64,000 nt of DNA, taken from Pseudomonas mediterranea CFBP 5447. Lineage in GTDB: Bacteria > Pseudomonadota > Gammaproteobacteria > Pseudomonadales > Pseudomonadaceae. Shown here piece after piece: positions 35,898 to 45,547 of the stretch; within the stretch, counting starts at the first letter, position 1; the number at the start of each line of letters is the position of its first letter. The notes below the pieces were generated by a model that ran no database searches, was not told the origin of the DNA, and was given only the letters and a program-made list of their open reading frames with translations. The position numbers were made by a program, and so were the translations under genes. The stretch spans positions 180,196 to 244,195 of the forward strand of contig NZ_KN322982.1 of the NCBI RefSeq assembly GCF_000774145.1, read 5' to 3'.

Positions 35898-37409
35898 TTA
35901 TGGCTTCACCGCCGCTTTCGGCACCGTGATGTCGCCCTGGGCCCAAGCCGCTTCGCGATTGGCCAATGCCGTGGCAATCGACTGCACCTGGGTCGACTGC
36001 ACTTCGTCGGGCATCGGGTCGAGACCGGCGCTGGCGAAGATTTGCCCATAGGCATTGCGCAGGTCGGCGTAGGACAGATCCCGCCGCAGGTCGGCCTGCA
36101 AGGTATTGAGCTCGCCCTGGATCAGGTCCAGCTCACCGATGCCGGCGGCCTGATGACGGTTGCGCAACTGGCCGACGATTTGCCCGTCGATATCCGATAG
36201 TTGCTGGTTGGTCTTGAACTGACGCAGCGCATCGCGGTAGTTGGCGTTGGCCACGTACAACTGCGCCAGCACGGCAATCGACATTGCCTGGCGCCGTGCC
36301 GCCGCCACTTCTTCGCCGGCCTTGGCCACGTCGATGGCCGCCGGGGCGGAGATCACGTTGAACAGGTTCCAGGTGACTTTCACGCCATAGTCGGCCCAGC
36401 CCTGTTCCACCAGGAACGAGTTGCTGTCGTAGTGCCCGCCGGCGGAAAACTCCAGGCCCGGCAACAGCCGCAGCATGGCCTTGCGGGTTTCGGCGGCCGA
36501 GATGCGTGTCTGGTAATCCTGCTCGCGCAGTTCCGGACGGCTGGTCAGGGCTTCGTGTTCGAGACGCGCCATGTCGACCTTGAGTTCGGGGATCTCGTAC
36601 TCATCCGGGGTCGCGAGGGTCAACTCCGTGCCCAGGGGCAGGTTGATCAGGGTGGCCAGTTCGGTCTTGGCCAGGGACAACGCGCGCCGCTGCTCTTCGA
36701 GCTGGCGGGTGGCCTGGATCAGCGAGCGCTGGTAACCCAGGGCCTGCACCGGGTCACCGATGCGCTGCTCGCTCATGCTCTGGCTGTTGTTGCGCGCCGC
36801 CTCGACCCGGGCCATCAGGCTGTCGATCTGCTTGAGCAGGCGTTCGGCGGCCATGGCTCGCCAATAGGCCGAACGCACATCCTGGACGATGGTGTTGATC
36901 ACCTTGCGCCGGCGTTCCTGGACGATTAATCGCTGGTCACCGGCTTGCTTGGCGCTGATGTAGCTCACGCCGAAGTCGAGCACGTTCCAGACCATGGTGA
37001 GGTCGGCCACTTCACGGTCACGGTCCTGGGAGGTCGACGGCTCCAGGGATTGGGTGCCGGTCTCCACGCTCTGGCTGCTGGAGGCGTTGACGTTGTTGCG
37101 GCCCACGTAGCCGGCGTCCAGCGCCATGCGTGGCAGCATGTCGAAACTGGCCAGGTCCAGCTGCCGCTTGGCCAGGGCCTCCTCCATGATCTTCAGGCGC
37201 CCTTCCAGGTTGTACTTCACCGCCCGGGCCATGGCCTGGTGCAGGGTCAGCGGGCCGCTGAGGGGCTCCTGGCCCTTGTACATGTTCTGCAGATCGGTTT
37301 GGGCGCGCTGTTCGCTGACGCTACGATCGATCGGTTCACTGGTGACTGCACACCCGCTGACCACCACGGCCAGCAGACTCATACCGAATAACTTCTGACT
37401 TCTATTCAT
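35898..37409 (-). CDS. TolC-family outer-membrane lipoprotein channel
   Basis: The 503-residue protein has a lipoprotein-type signal (LLAVVVSGCAVTS) and two TolC repeats, each with long coiled helices (LKIMEEALAKRQLDLASFDML; RRKVINTIVQDVRSAYWRAMAAERLLKQ). It would form the outer-membrane tunnel of an exporter. It lies 46 bases downstream of the LEPR-box giant gene on the same strand. The exporter's other parts are most likely the HlyD-type proteins at 47423-51616 (inference). The start ATG 37409 is chosen because it gives a proper signal; the upstream open frame is antisense-like noise. Confidence 0.86.
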   Translation of the reverse strand: MNRSQKLFGMSLLAVVVSGCAVTSEPIDRSVSEQRAQTDLQNMYKGQEPLSGPLTLHQAMARAVKYNLEGRLKIMEEALAKRQLDLASFDMLPRMALDAGYVGRNNVNASSSQSVETGTQSLEPSTSQDRDREVADLTMVWNVLDFGVSYISAKQAGDQRLIVQERRRKVINTIVQDVRSAYWRAMAAERLLKQIDSLMARVEAARNNSQSMSEQRIGDPVQALGYQRSLIQATRQLEEQRRALSLAKTELATLINLPLGTELTLATPDEYEIPELKVDMARLEHEALTSRPELREQDYQTRISAAETRKAMLRLLPGLEFSAGGHYDSNSFLVEQGWADYGVKVTWNLFNVISAPAAIDVAKAGEEVAAARRQAMSIAVLAQLYVANANYRDALRQFKTNQQLSDIDGQIVGQLRNRHQAAGIGELDLIQGELNTLQADLRRDLSYADLRNAYGQIFASAGLDPMPDEVQSTQVQSIATALANREAAWAQGDITVPKAAVKP

Positions 37410-37455
37410 TCCCTGGAACGCCCCTGGTTGCCGCAAAATTTTCTTATTGAGTATT

Positions 37456-40400
37456 TCAAGCCTGTATCTGGCTGACCCCGACCTGTTGCAGAGCCATTGC
37501 CAGGCTGTCGACCTGGCGCTGCTCCGTGTCCTTGAGGTGTTGCAGTTGCTGGCCCAAGGTCGGTGCGCCGAACATTCCGCGTATACCTTGGGAAACATCG
37601 CCCCCCTGCATCGACGAATTGCCAAAGGCATCCATCGACTCACCTTCGCTGCCGGAATCATGGTTGAACAGGGTCGAGAGGGTACTGCTGCCGAACACGC
37701 CGCCGTCGCCGCCGCCAAAACCGAGGAACCCTTGACCCGAGCCATCGCCGGCGGCATCAGTGCTGAATACCTGGGCGATGTAGCTGGGCGCCAGCGCGCC
37801 ACGGTTGATGAAGATATCGCCTATCGGCCGCAGGCCGCCGCCCACATCCCGTTGCTCGAACAGCGGTGGGAAGCCCACCGGCGAGCCCAGATCGCCCGTC
37901 GGCGGCGTGAAGACGACCGGCTGCAACGGCACCTCGATCGGCGGAATGGCCGGTGCTACCGGATCCGTGGTCAGGAACTCCGGTGGTGGCTTCACATCGT
38001 TGGGCACCACCGTGTCGATGGCGTAATTGTTGGACACCGCCACGCTGGCCCCGGCATTGCCTGCCGCGTCGCTGACATTGCTGGTGTCCAGGGCAATGAA
38101 ATTGCTCGGGTCGGTGAGATTCGCCGCGGGGGTGAACGTCGCCGTCCAGGTCTTGCCACCATCGCTGCTGGTCAGGTTGGTCAGTTCGCCATTGGTGACG
38201 CTCAGGTCCGACAGGTCGAAACCGGCCACGGCTTCGCTGAAGGTGATGGTCACGGTGGTGGTTTCGCCCACACTCAGGCTCGGATCGGCGACAACGATGG
38301 TCGCGGTCGGTCGGGTGGCGTCGAGCGCGTAGTTGCTGGAGATGGCGATACCCGCACCGGCGTTGCCGGCAATGTCCTGCACGGTGCTGGCGTCGAGCAG
38401 GATCAGGTTGGTGGCATCGTTGATACCCGCCGTAGGTGTCAGGGTCGCCGTCCAGGTCAGGCCGCCGTCACTGCTGGCGAGGTTGGACAGCACCCCATTG
38501 GCGACACTGAGGTCCGACAGGTCGAAACCGGTCACCGCCTCGGTGAAGCTGATAGTCACGGTGGTGGTCTGGCCAATACCCAGGCTGGTATCGCCGACCA
38601 CGATGGTGGCGCCCGGACGCACCGTGTCCACAGCGTAGTTGTTGGAGTTCACCACGCCGATACCGCTGTTGCCGGAAACGTTGACCACGCCGCTGGTGTC
38701 CAGGCTGATCAGGTTGCTGGTATCGGAAATGCCGGCGCTCGGGGTGAACGTCGCCGTCCAGGTCACGCCACCGTCGGAAGACGACACATTGCTCAACGTG
38801 CCGTTGTTCACGCTCAGGTCCGAATTATCGAAGCCGCTGACCGCTTCCGAGAAGGTAATGGTCACCAGCGAGGTTTCGCCCACCGTGAGTGAGCTGTCCG
38901 CGACCACGACGGTGGCGGTCGGCACCTGTGTCTCGACCGCATAGTTGGCCGAGTTGCTGGTCCCTGTCCCGGCATTGCCGGCTGAGTCGCTCACGCCGGT
39001 GTTGTCCAGGACGATGAGGTTGCTGGCATCGCTCACGCCCACGGTCGGCGTGAACGTGGCGGTCCAGGTGATCCCGCCATCGCTGCTGCTGACCGCGCTG
39101 AGGCTGCCATTGGCAACGCTCAGGTCAGCGTTGCTGAAACCGGTCACGGCCTCGGAGAAGGTAATGGTCACCAGCGCGGTTTCGCCCGGCCGCAGCGTCG
39201 AGTCGCTCAGCACGATGGTGGCGGTCGGACGCTGGGTGTCGATGGCATAGTTGTTGGAGTCGGTGGTCCCGGTGCCGATGTTGCCCGCCAGGTCGGCGAT
39301 ACCGCCGTTGGCGAGGGTGATAACGTTGCTGGTGTCGTTGATACCGGCACTCGGCGTGAACGTCGCGGTCCAGGTGATACCGCCGTCACTGCTGCTCAAC
39401 CCGGTGACCGTACCGTTGGCGACTGTCAGGTCGGCAGCGGTGAAAGCAGTCACCGCCTCGCTGAAGGTGATGGTCACCAGCGAGGTCTCGCCAGCGCCAA
39501 TAGCGGTGTCGGCGACAACGATGGTGGCGGTGGGGCGTACGGTATCGACGGCATAGTTGTTGGAGTCGGTGGTGCCGACCCCGGCATTGCTCGCCCCGTT
39601 GCGCACACCGGTGTTGTCCAGGGTGATGAGGTTGCTGGTATCGGAAACGCCGACACTCGGAGTAAAGGTGGCCGTCCAGGTCACGCCGCCATCGCTGCTG
39701 CTGACGTTGGTCAGGGTGCCGTTGCTGACGGTCAGGTCACTGTTGTCGAATCCGTTCACCGCTTCGTTGAAGGTAATGGTCACCAGGGAGGTTTCACCGA
39801 TGCTCAGCGACGAGTCGGCGACCACGATGGTGGCTGTCGGCACGTTGGTGTCGACCTGGTAGTTGTTCGAGTTGGTCGTGCCGGTACCGGTGTTGCCCGC
39901 TGCATCACTGAAACCGGTGTTGGTCAGCGTGATGACGTTCGTGGCGTCGACGATCCCGAGGGTCGGCGTGAGGGTGGCGGTCCAGGTGATCCCGCCATCG
40001 CTGCTGCTCACTGCGCTCAGCGTACCGTTAGCCACGCTCAGGTCCGAGTTGTCGAAGCCGGTCACGGCCTCGCTGAAGGTGATGGTCACCAGCGAGGTTT
40101 CGCCGACGCTCAGCGTGTTATCGGCCACGACAATGGTGGCGGTCGGGCGTTGCGTATCGACAATGTAGTTGTTGGAATCGGTGGTGCCGGTACCGGCATT
40201 GCCTGCACCGTCCACGACGCCGGTATTATCGAGGGTGATCAGGTTACTGGTGTCACTGATGCCGACACTCGGGGTAAAGGTGGCGGTGTAGGTGATGTTG
40301 TCGCTGGTGCTCAGCCCGCTCAGGATACCGTTGGCGGCAGTCAGGTCGGCCAGGGTGAAACCGGTCACCGCCTCGCTGAAGGTGATGGTCACCAGGGAGG

Positions 40401-43400
40401 TTTCGCCGGCGGCAAGCGCCGTGTCGGCAATCACCACGGTGGCGGTGGGGCGCACGTTGTCGATGGCATAGTTGTTGGAATTGGTGGTACCGCTGCCGGC
40501 GTTGCCCGCCGCATCGCTCACCCCGGTATTGTCCAGGGTGATGACGTTGCTGGCATCACTGATGCTGGCATTCGGGGTGAATGTCCCGGTCCAGGTAATG
40601 CCGCCGTCGCCGCTGCTCAGCCCGGTGACGCTGCCGTTGGCGACCGTCAGGTCGGCGCTGGTGAAACCGGTGACCGCTTCGCTGAAGGTGATGGTCACCA
40701 ACGAGGTTTCGCCGATACTCAACGTGGGGTCGGCAACGACGATGCTGGCGGTGGGGCGCTGCGTGTCGATGGCGTAGTTGTTGGAGTTGGTGGTGCCGGT
40801 GCCGGCGTTGCCCGCCGCATCGCTCACCCCGGTATTGGCCAGGACGATCAGGTTGGTGGCGTCGGTGACACTCGCGCTTGGGGTAAGCGTCGCGGTCCAG
40901 GTGATACCGCCATCCGCACTGCTCAGGCCGCTCAAGGAGCCGTTGGCGACCGTCAGGTCGGCCAGGGTGAACCCGCTGACGGCCTCGCTGAAGGTGATGG
41001 TCACCAACGAGGTTTCACCGGCGCTCAGCGCGGTGTCGGCCACTACGATCGTCGCGGTCGGGCGCAACGTGTCGATGGCATAGTTGTTCGAGTCGGTGGT
41101 GCCCGTGCCGGCATTGCCGGACAGATCGGCGATACCACTGTTGGCCAGCGTAATCAGGTTCGTGGTGTCACTGATGCTGGCGGTGGGGGTGAGTGTCCCG
41201 GTCCAGGTGATGCCACCGTCGCTGCTGCTCAGTCCGGTGACGGTACCGTTGGCGACCGTCAGGTCGGCAGTGGTGAAGCCGGTCACCGCCTCGTTGAAGG
41301 TGATGGTCACCAGCGACGTTTCACCAACGCTCAGCGCAGTGTCGGCCACCACGATGGTAGCGGTCGGGCGCAGGGTATCGATGGCGTAGTTGTTCGAGTT
41401 GGTGGTGCCCACGCCGGCGTTGCCGGACAGGTCCGCGACGCCAGTCTTGTCCAGAACCACCAGGTTGGTGGTGTCGGTCACATCGGCATCCGGGGTCAGG
41501 GTCGCGGTCCAGGTGATGCCGCCATCGGCGCTGCTCAACCCGGTGAGGGTACCGTTGGCCACCGTCAGGTCGGCGGTGGTGAAGCCGGTCACCGCTTCGG
41601 AGAAGGTGATGGTGACGGCCGAGGTTTCACCGCTTTTGAGTGCGGTATCGGCCACCACAATGGTCGCCGTCGGCGCCACGGTGTCGTTGACCACGTAGTT
41701 GTTCGAACTGGTGGTACCCACACCCGCGTTGCCCGCCAGGTCGACAACGCCGGTGTTGTCCAGGGTGATGACGTTGGTGGTATCGGCGATGTTGCTGGCC
41801 GCCGTCAGCGTGCCGGTCCAGGTGATACCACCATCAGCGCTGCTGAAGGCACCCACGGTGCCGTTCTGCACCGTCAGGTCGGATGAGGTAAGACCAGTCA
41901 CGGCTTCGGAGAAGGTGATGGTCACCAGGGACGTACCGCCGGAGTTCAGGCTGGTATTGGCCACCACGACCGTCGCGGTAGGCGGGGTCAAGTCCGGCAC
42001 ATAGTTGGTATTGATGGTCCCGCCGTCACCGTAGACATTGGCCACGGAAGCGGGCGAAGTCCCTGCGGTGCCCGCACTGCCACCCCCGGCACCGCTGCCG
42101 CCGACATTGCCTGACAAGGCCGCGAAGTTGGCGGCGGTGATCAGGATCGCGCCCTTGTTCCAGATGGCGCCAACGCCGACGCCGCCCGCACCGCCAGTGT
42201 GGGTGTAGCCACCTCCGGCGCCACCACCGCCACCGCCACCGCCGGCGCCGATGTTGTTGGAAATCACCGAGTTGCCAATGATGCGCAGGGTCGCGCCGGT
42301 GTCGTTGTAGATACCGCCGACCGCGCCGCCACCGGCGCCGCCGACCGCGTTGTAACCATCACCGCCGCCCCCACCGCCGATGGACAATCCCGCGCTGGCC
42401 GCCGTGCCGCCGGCCGAGCCGGTGCTGTAGCCCGGGTAAGCAGCACCGCCGGCGCCACCGCTGGAGTTACCGCCCCGTCCGCCCATGTTGAAGAAACCAC
42501 CGCCGGCACCGCCCTGTCCGGTCGAGCCGACGGAGCCCGTGGCATTGATCGTGTCGCCGCCCCGACCACCGGTACCGCTGCCAACCGCACCGCCACCACC
42601 GCCGCCGCCACCGGCATATTGCGGCGTCACGCCACCACCGCCACCACCGCCCGAAGCGGCGTTCGCGGTGATCGTGACGTTCTTCAGGGTCAGGGTCCCG
42701 GCGTTGTAGATACCACCGGCCTTGGCAACCGCAGCATCGACGCCACCATTGCCACCGTCACCCGCCACCATGCCACGGGTAATCACCAGGCCATCGAGGG
42801 TCGCCGTCGTACCGGATGTCACGTTGAGAACCTGGGTACGGAACTGCCCATCGAGGGTGACATCGGCGACGTTGTCGTTATTGAGGTCGCCGTCGATGGT
42901 CACGTTCCTGTTGACCACCAGCACCTGGGTCAGCGCCACGGTCATGCCGCTGCTGAAGGTCACGATGTCACCGTTCTGCGCAGAGGCCAGGGCCGCACGC
43001 AGCGAGCCGACACCGGTGTTGGCGTTGTTGGTGGCGGTCCAGGTGGCAAGACCCCATTGATAATCGCTCATCGCGCTGGCGGACAGTACGTTGGCGCTTT
43101 CGATGTTGCCGGTGGCAATTTCCAGGTCCCAGTCGCCGCCCAGACCGGTACGGTCGTTGGATGCGGCCACATCGCGGCCGGTCAACTGCGCCAGCGAATC
43201 GACCAGCTCCAGGCCACGCTCGCCTTGGGCGGTGTAGCAGCCATAGATCAGGATATCGCCACCGGCGTTCATGTCCTGGCCGATCTGGGCCAGCACCTCG
43301 GCGCGGGCCTGGACGTTGTCCGCCGACAGATAGGCATTGCCCAACCACAGATCACCGGCGTTGCCGTGGGCGATGATCTGCACCGAGCTGACGTCCTGGT

Positions 43401-43779
43401 GGGTGTCCAGGTAATCGGCGATCTGCTGCAAGCCGTCCTTGGTGGCGTCCAGTTGCACGACCTGGGTGCCGGGCGCCACGCCTTCGAGCAGGCTGGCGGC
43501 ATCCTTGACCCGGGAATCGACGAATACCACCGACTTGCCCGGCACGGCGGCCTCGGTGGCATCGGCCTGGCCCTGGGCCGCGTGAGTATCGGTAGCCTGA
43601 TCGGCCGTGGGCGTCTTGGCCGCGTCGGCGGTGGGATGGGCGTCCGGCTGCGCGGCGTCGGCCACGGTCGCTGCGACGGCGCCGTCGAACAGCATCCGCG
43701 GTTCCAGGGACATGATCATTGGCGATGCAAGGGCCTGTGCGCCCTCGGTTACCCGCGATTTACCTTTGCTCCACCACAT
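37456..43779 (-). CDS. LEPR-box DUF4347 giant surface protein with Ig-like repeats
   Basis: The product is about 2107 residues. The N-terminus carries SLEPRMLFDGA, a box typical of very large secreted adhesins, and no Sec signal. A DUF4347 domain follows (KSVVFVDSRVKDAASLL through GGDILIYGCYTAQGERG, about residues 80-215), then a beta-helix-like segment and a glycine-rich region (about 340-580). Thirteen Ig-like repeats of ~102 residues come next (consensus PTATIVVADTALSVGETSLV ... SNNYAID). A ~190-residue C-terminal tail with proline- and glycine-rich parts completes it. No RTX nonapeptides are seen. ATG 43779 is preferred to GTG 43788. It sits between a sulfotransferase and a TolC-like gene. 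Adhesion or biofilm function is inferred from family. Confidence 0.87.
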   Translation of the reverse strand: MWWSKGKSRVTEGAQALASPMIMSLEPRMLFDGAVAATVADAAQPDAHPTADAAKTPTADQATDTHAAQGQADATEAAVPGKSVVFVDSRVKDAASLLEGVAPGTQVVQLDATKDGLQQIADYLDTHQDVSSVQIIAHGNAGDLWLGNAYLSADNVQARAEVLAQIGQDMNAGGDILIYGCYTAQGERGLELVDSLAQLTGRDVAASNDRTGLGGDWDLEIATGNIESANVLSASAMSDYQWGLATWTATNNANTGVGSLRAALASAQNGDIVTFSSGMTVALTQVLVVNRNVTIDGDLNNDNVADVTLDGQFRTQVLNVTSGTTATLDGLVITRGMVAGDGGNGGVDAAVAKAGGIYNAGTLTLKNVTITANAASGGGGGGGVTPQYAGGGGGGGGAVGSGTGGRGGDTINATGSVGSTGQGGAGGGFFNMGGRGGNSSGGAGGAAYPGYSTGSAGGTAASAGLSIGGGGGGDGYNAVGGAGGGAVGGIYNDTGATLRIIGNSVISNNIGAGGGGGGGGAGGGYTHTGGAGGVGVGAIWNKGAILITAANFAALSGNVGGSGAGGGSAGTAGTSPASVANVYGDGGTINTNYVPDLTPPTATVVVANTSLNSGGTSLVTITFSEAVTGLTSSDLTVQNGTVGAFSSADGGITWTGTLTAASNIADTTNVITLDNTGVVDLAGNAGVGTTSSNNYVVNDTVAPTATIVVADTALKSGETSAVTITFSEAVTGFTTADLTVANGTLTGLSSADGGITWTATLTPDADVTDTTNLVVLDKTGVADLSGNAGVGTTNSNNYAIDTLRPTATIVVADTALSVGETSLVTITFNEAVTGFTTADLTVANGTVTGLSSSDGGITWTGTLTPTASISDTTNLITLANSGIADLSGNAGTGTTDSNNYAIDTLRPTATIVVADTALSAGETSLVTITFSEAVSGFTLADLTVANGSLSGLSSADGGITWTATLTPSASVTDATNLIVLANTGVSDAAGNAGTGTTNSNNYAIDTQRPTASIVVADPTLSIGETSLVTITFSEAVTGFTSADLTVANGSVTGLSSGDGGITWTGTFTPNASISDASNVITLDNTGVSDAAGNAGSGTTNSNNYAIDNVRPTATVVIADTALAAGETSLVTITFSEAVTGFTLADLTAANGILSGLSTSDNITYTATFTPSVGISDTSNLITLDNTGVVDGAGNAGTGTTDSNNYIVDTQRPTATIVVADNTLSVGETSLVTITFSEAVTGFDNSDLSVANGTLSAVSSSDGGITWTATLTPTLGIVDATNVITLTNTGFSDAAGNTGTGTTNSNNYQVDTNVPTATIVVADSSLSIGETSLVTITFNEAVNGFDNSDLTVSNGTLTNVSSSDGGVTWTATFTPSVGVSDTSNLITLDNTGVRNGASNAGVGTTDSNNYAVDTVRPTATIVVADTAIGAGETSLVTITFSEAVTAFTAADLTVANGTVTGLSSSDGGITWTATFTPSAGINDTSNVITLANGGIADLAGNIGTGTTDSNNYAIDTQRPTATIVLSDSTLRPGETALVTITFSEAVTGFSNADLSVANGSLSAVSSSDGGITWTATFTPTVGVSDASNLIVLDNTGVSDSAGNAGTGTSNSANYAVETQVPTATVVVADSSLTVGETSLVTITFSEAVSGFDNSDLSVNNGTLSNVSSSDGGVTWTATFTPSAGISDTSNLISLDTSGVVNVSGNSGIGVVNSNNYAVDTVRPGATIVVGDTSLGIGQTTTVTISFTEAVTGFDLSDLSVANGVLSNLASSDGGLTWTATLTPTAGINDATNLILLDASTVQDIAGNAGAGIAISSNYALDATRPTATIVVADPSLSVGETTTVTITFSEAVAGFDLSDLSVTNGELTNLTSSDGGKTWTATFTPAANLTDPSNFIALDTSNVSDAAGNAGASVAVSNNYAIDTVVPNDVKPPPEFLTTDPVAPAIPPIEVPLQPVVFTPPTGDLGSPVGFPPLFEQRDVGGGLRPIGDIFINRGALAPSYIAQVFSTDAAGDGSGQGFLGFGGGDGGVFGSSTLSTLFNHDSGSEGESMDAFGNSSMQGGDVSQGIRGMFGAPTLGQQLQHLKDTEQRQVDSLAMALQQVGVSQIQA
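38027..42004 (-). repeat. Array of 13 tandem ~306-base repeats (Ig-like domains)
   Basis: Thirteen consecutive units each encode one Ig-like domain. Eleven are 306 bases; the one at 40169-40471 is 303 and the one at 41390-41698 is 309. Units are similar but not identical, so they have diverged since duplication. Because the register is so regular, the opposite strand shows an open frame of about 101 codons in nearly every unit. These antisense frames are a by-product of the repeat and codon bias. Confidence 0.92.
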
Positions 43780-43825
43780 GATGTTCACCCGGACTCGAAC
43801 TGCTTGAACGTGTAAATGAAATAAA

Positions 43826-43845
43826 CCGCGCTCAGCTGAGCGCGG
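43826..43845 (-). terminator. Hairpin between sulfotransferase and giant-protein genes
   Basis: A perfect palindrome (8-base stem CCGCGCTC/GAGCGCGG, loop AGCT) overlaps the sulfotransferase stop codon and is followed on the minus strand by TTTATTTCATTT. It may partly terminate transcription and so lower expression of the giant gene relative to the sulfotransferase, or the giant gene may have its own promoter here. Confidence 0.6.
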
Positions 43846-44668
43846 CGTCGGTTTTCATACGAATGACATTAGCGGCGCTGGCAGAGCCATCGCGCCAGAA
43901 CGACAACTCGGCGTACTTCTCGAACAGATCCGGCGGCAGCAGGGTCCGTCGCGCTTGCGGCGCCACCCTGGGCTTGACCTTGTGCAGGCCGGCAACGCCC
44001 AGGGCCAGGTCGAAGGCCGGTGCGTCGTAGGTCAAGTGATTGAAATCGTGTTCGAACCAGGGCTCATCGATGAATTCATAGATCAGCCGCATCACCCGCT
44101 CGGGTGCCTGGCTCAACAAGTCGTAGTCGACAATCAGCAAAGACTCGGCGTTTTCGCCGTAATAGGCTTCCTTGAGCGCCGTCCAGGCATAGCCCACCAG
44201 GCGGTTGCGCTGGGCCAGGGTTTCGCAGCGGCTGTAGACGGTGTTGCGCTCGTCATCGTCATTGAACAGCTTGGTGTTCTCGAACGGGTTGGCGCGGTAG
44301 AGCCGCTCCAGGCTGTCGAGCACCCAGGCGACGTTGCGCACGCAGGCGATGGTCTTGGCTTGGGGAAACAGATCCTGCAGCGCCGGTAAACGAGCGCACC
44401 ACTGGCGGTTGGTATCGAAGATAACGGGCTTGTCGGCCTTATCGGCATAGTACGAGTCGAACAACCCACGCAGCAGGCGACGGCGCAGGTCGGTGTCGAT
44501 CACCGAACCGAATTCGCTACCGGCACTGCACTGCTGCAATACGCTGCTGAACAGCGTACCGACGGGGCTGGTCATGCCGGCATGAAAGCGTGGGTTCTGC
44601 AACAGAATCGCAGAAAGCAGGGTCGAGCCTGAGCGCGGTAGACCGGAGATAAAGTGAAACTTTGACAA
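43832..44668 (-). CDS. Sulfotransferase family protein
   Basis: The 278-residue protein begins with a clear PAPS-binding loop (FHFISGLPRSGSTLLSAILLQ) and contains the 3'-phosphate region (TIACVRNVAWVLDSLERLYR). It is not closely similar to the second sulfotransferase at 34171-35112; this one resembles bacterial tyrosyl-protein-like or glycan sulfotransferases (family-level only). It is the first gene of the unit that continues with the LEPR-box protein, so sulfation of that protein or the nearby collar proteins is plausible. Confidence 0.87.
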   Translation of the reverse strand: MSKFHFISGLPRSGSTLLSAILLQNPRFHAGMTSPVGTLFSSVLQQCSAGSEFGSVIDTDLRRRLLRGLFDSYYADKADKPVIFDTNRQWCARLPALQDLFPQAKTIACVRNVAWVLDSLERLYRANPFENTKLFNDDDERNTVYSRCETLAQRNRLVGYAWTALKEAYYGENAESLLIVDYDLLSQAPERVMRLIYEFIDEPWFEHDFNHLTYDAPAFDLALGVAGLHKVKPRVAPQARRTLLPPDLFEKYAELSFWRDGSASAANVIRMKTDAALS

Positions 44669-44838
44669 TCCCTTTCACCGTTTGTAGTCCATTTGTGTCC
44701 GAAGAGTAGACGAGGAAACAAACCTCGACTAGTACTACTTTGACATCAAATGCACCTGTTCCTGAAAAAAAGATGGACGGTACAGCTCACCCCCAAACCT
44801 GAATCGATTAAGCCAGGCGGCAACCTTTTTCAGCTCAC

Positions 44839-44867
44839 GGGCAAAATGAAATAACCCCGTCTACGCT
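44839..44867 (+). promoter_or_regulatory. Candidate RpoS-like promoter upstream of first collar gene
   Basis: The sequence TCTACGCTCAG fits the sigma-S extended -10 pattern CTAYRCT (-10 hexamer TACGCT at 44862-44867). GGGCAA lies at the -35 distance. The same arrangement recurs before the second collar gene, in an otherwise duplicated leader (44858-44889 versus 46078-46110). Assignment to RpoS is an inference from the consensus. Confidence 0.45.
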
Positions 44868-44953
44868 CAGCCGGGCGTAACCGGCCAGGTGATCGCATCT
44901 TTGCCCGTTGTACCCAGATACCACAGACCAACAACCTGAAGGATGAGGATTCC

Positions 44954-45541
44954 ATGGAAGTATTTATCGGGACTATCCAGCCGTTCGCGTTCAACTTCGC
45001 CCCCAGGGACTGGGCCTTGTGCAACGGGCAGACCCTCAGTCTCGCCCAATACCAGACATTGTTCGCCTTGATCGGGGTGACTTACGGCGGGGACGGCCAG
45101 ACCACCTTTCTGCTCCCCAACTTGCAGGGGCGCATGCCCATGGGCCAGGGCAACGGCCTGGGGCTGACCCCTCGGGTGATCGGCACCGTCTCCGGCACCG
45201 AAAACGTCACGGCGACGCTGAACAACCTGCCCAATCATACCCACGCCCTTACCGGTATAAGCGCCGCAACCACCCTGCAACTGGCGAACCCGGCCAGCAA
45301 CCCGGTGAATACGCCAACGGCCACCAACTCCTTCATCGGCACCTCGGGCACCGGGCCGGGTGCGGCGAATATCTATTCCGACCAGCTAGGTGCTTCACCG
45401 GTACCGCTGCAGGGTGTGACCACGACGGTCAGCGGTACGGTCGCCCCTACCGGCAATGGACTGCCGATGGCAATCATGAACCCATTCCTGGCGATCAACT
45501 TCAGCATTGCCCTGCAAGGCTACTTCCCATCCCGAAACTGA
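44954..45541 (+). CDS. Phage tail-collar domain (MdpB-like) protein, copy 1
   Basis: The 195-residue protein starts MEVFIGTIQPFAFNFAPRDW and continues GGDGQTTFLLPNLQGRMPMGQG. This is the tail-collar / microcystin-dependent protein signature. The C-terminal half is a Thr/Ala-rich beta structure ending NFSIALQGYFPSRN. There is no Sec signal peptide and no phage gene nearby, so it is a stand-alone collar protein. A GGATGAGGA ribosome site precedes ATG 44954. It is divergent from the sulfotransferase/LEPR unit and nearly identical in its second half to copy 2 at 46182-46769. Confidence 0.87.
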   Translation: MEVFIGTIQPFAFNFAPRDWALCNGQTLSLAQYQTLFALIGVTYGGDGQTTFLLPNLQGRMPMGQGNGLGLTPRVIGTVSGTENVTATLNNLPNHTHALTGISAATTLQLANPASNPVNTPTATNSFIGTSGTGPGAANIYSDQLGASPVPLQGVTTTVSGTVAPTGNGLPMAIMNPFLAINFSIALQGYFPSRN

Positions 45542-45547
45542 TGATCC

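Noticed and set aside
37410..37802. N-terminal extension of the TolC-like protein
   Set aside because: It overlaps the 3' end of the giant gene in another frame and would bury the lipoprotein signal.
40150..41886. 578-codon plus-strand frame and the set of ~101-codon plus-strand frames across 38027-42004
   Set aside because: They arise from the 306-base periodicity of the Ig-repeat gene on the other strand; no initiation signals.
38027..42004. CRISPR-like array
   Set aside because: Repeats are ~306 bases, coding and diverged; there are no short direct repeats with unique spacers and no cas genes.
42199..43815. 538-codon plus-strand frame rich in Ala/Thr/Gly
   Set aside because: Antisense to the glycine-rich and DUF4347 parts of the giant protein.
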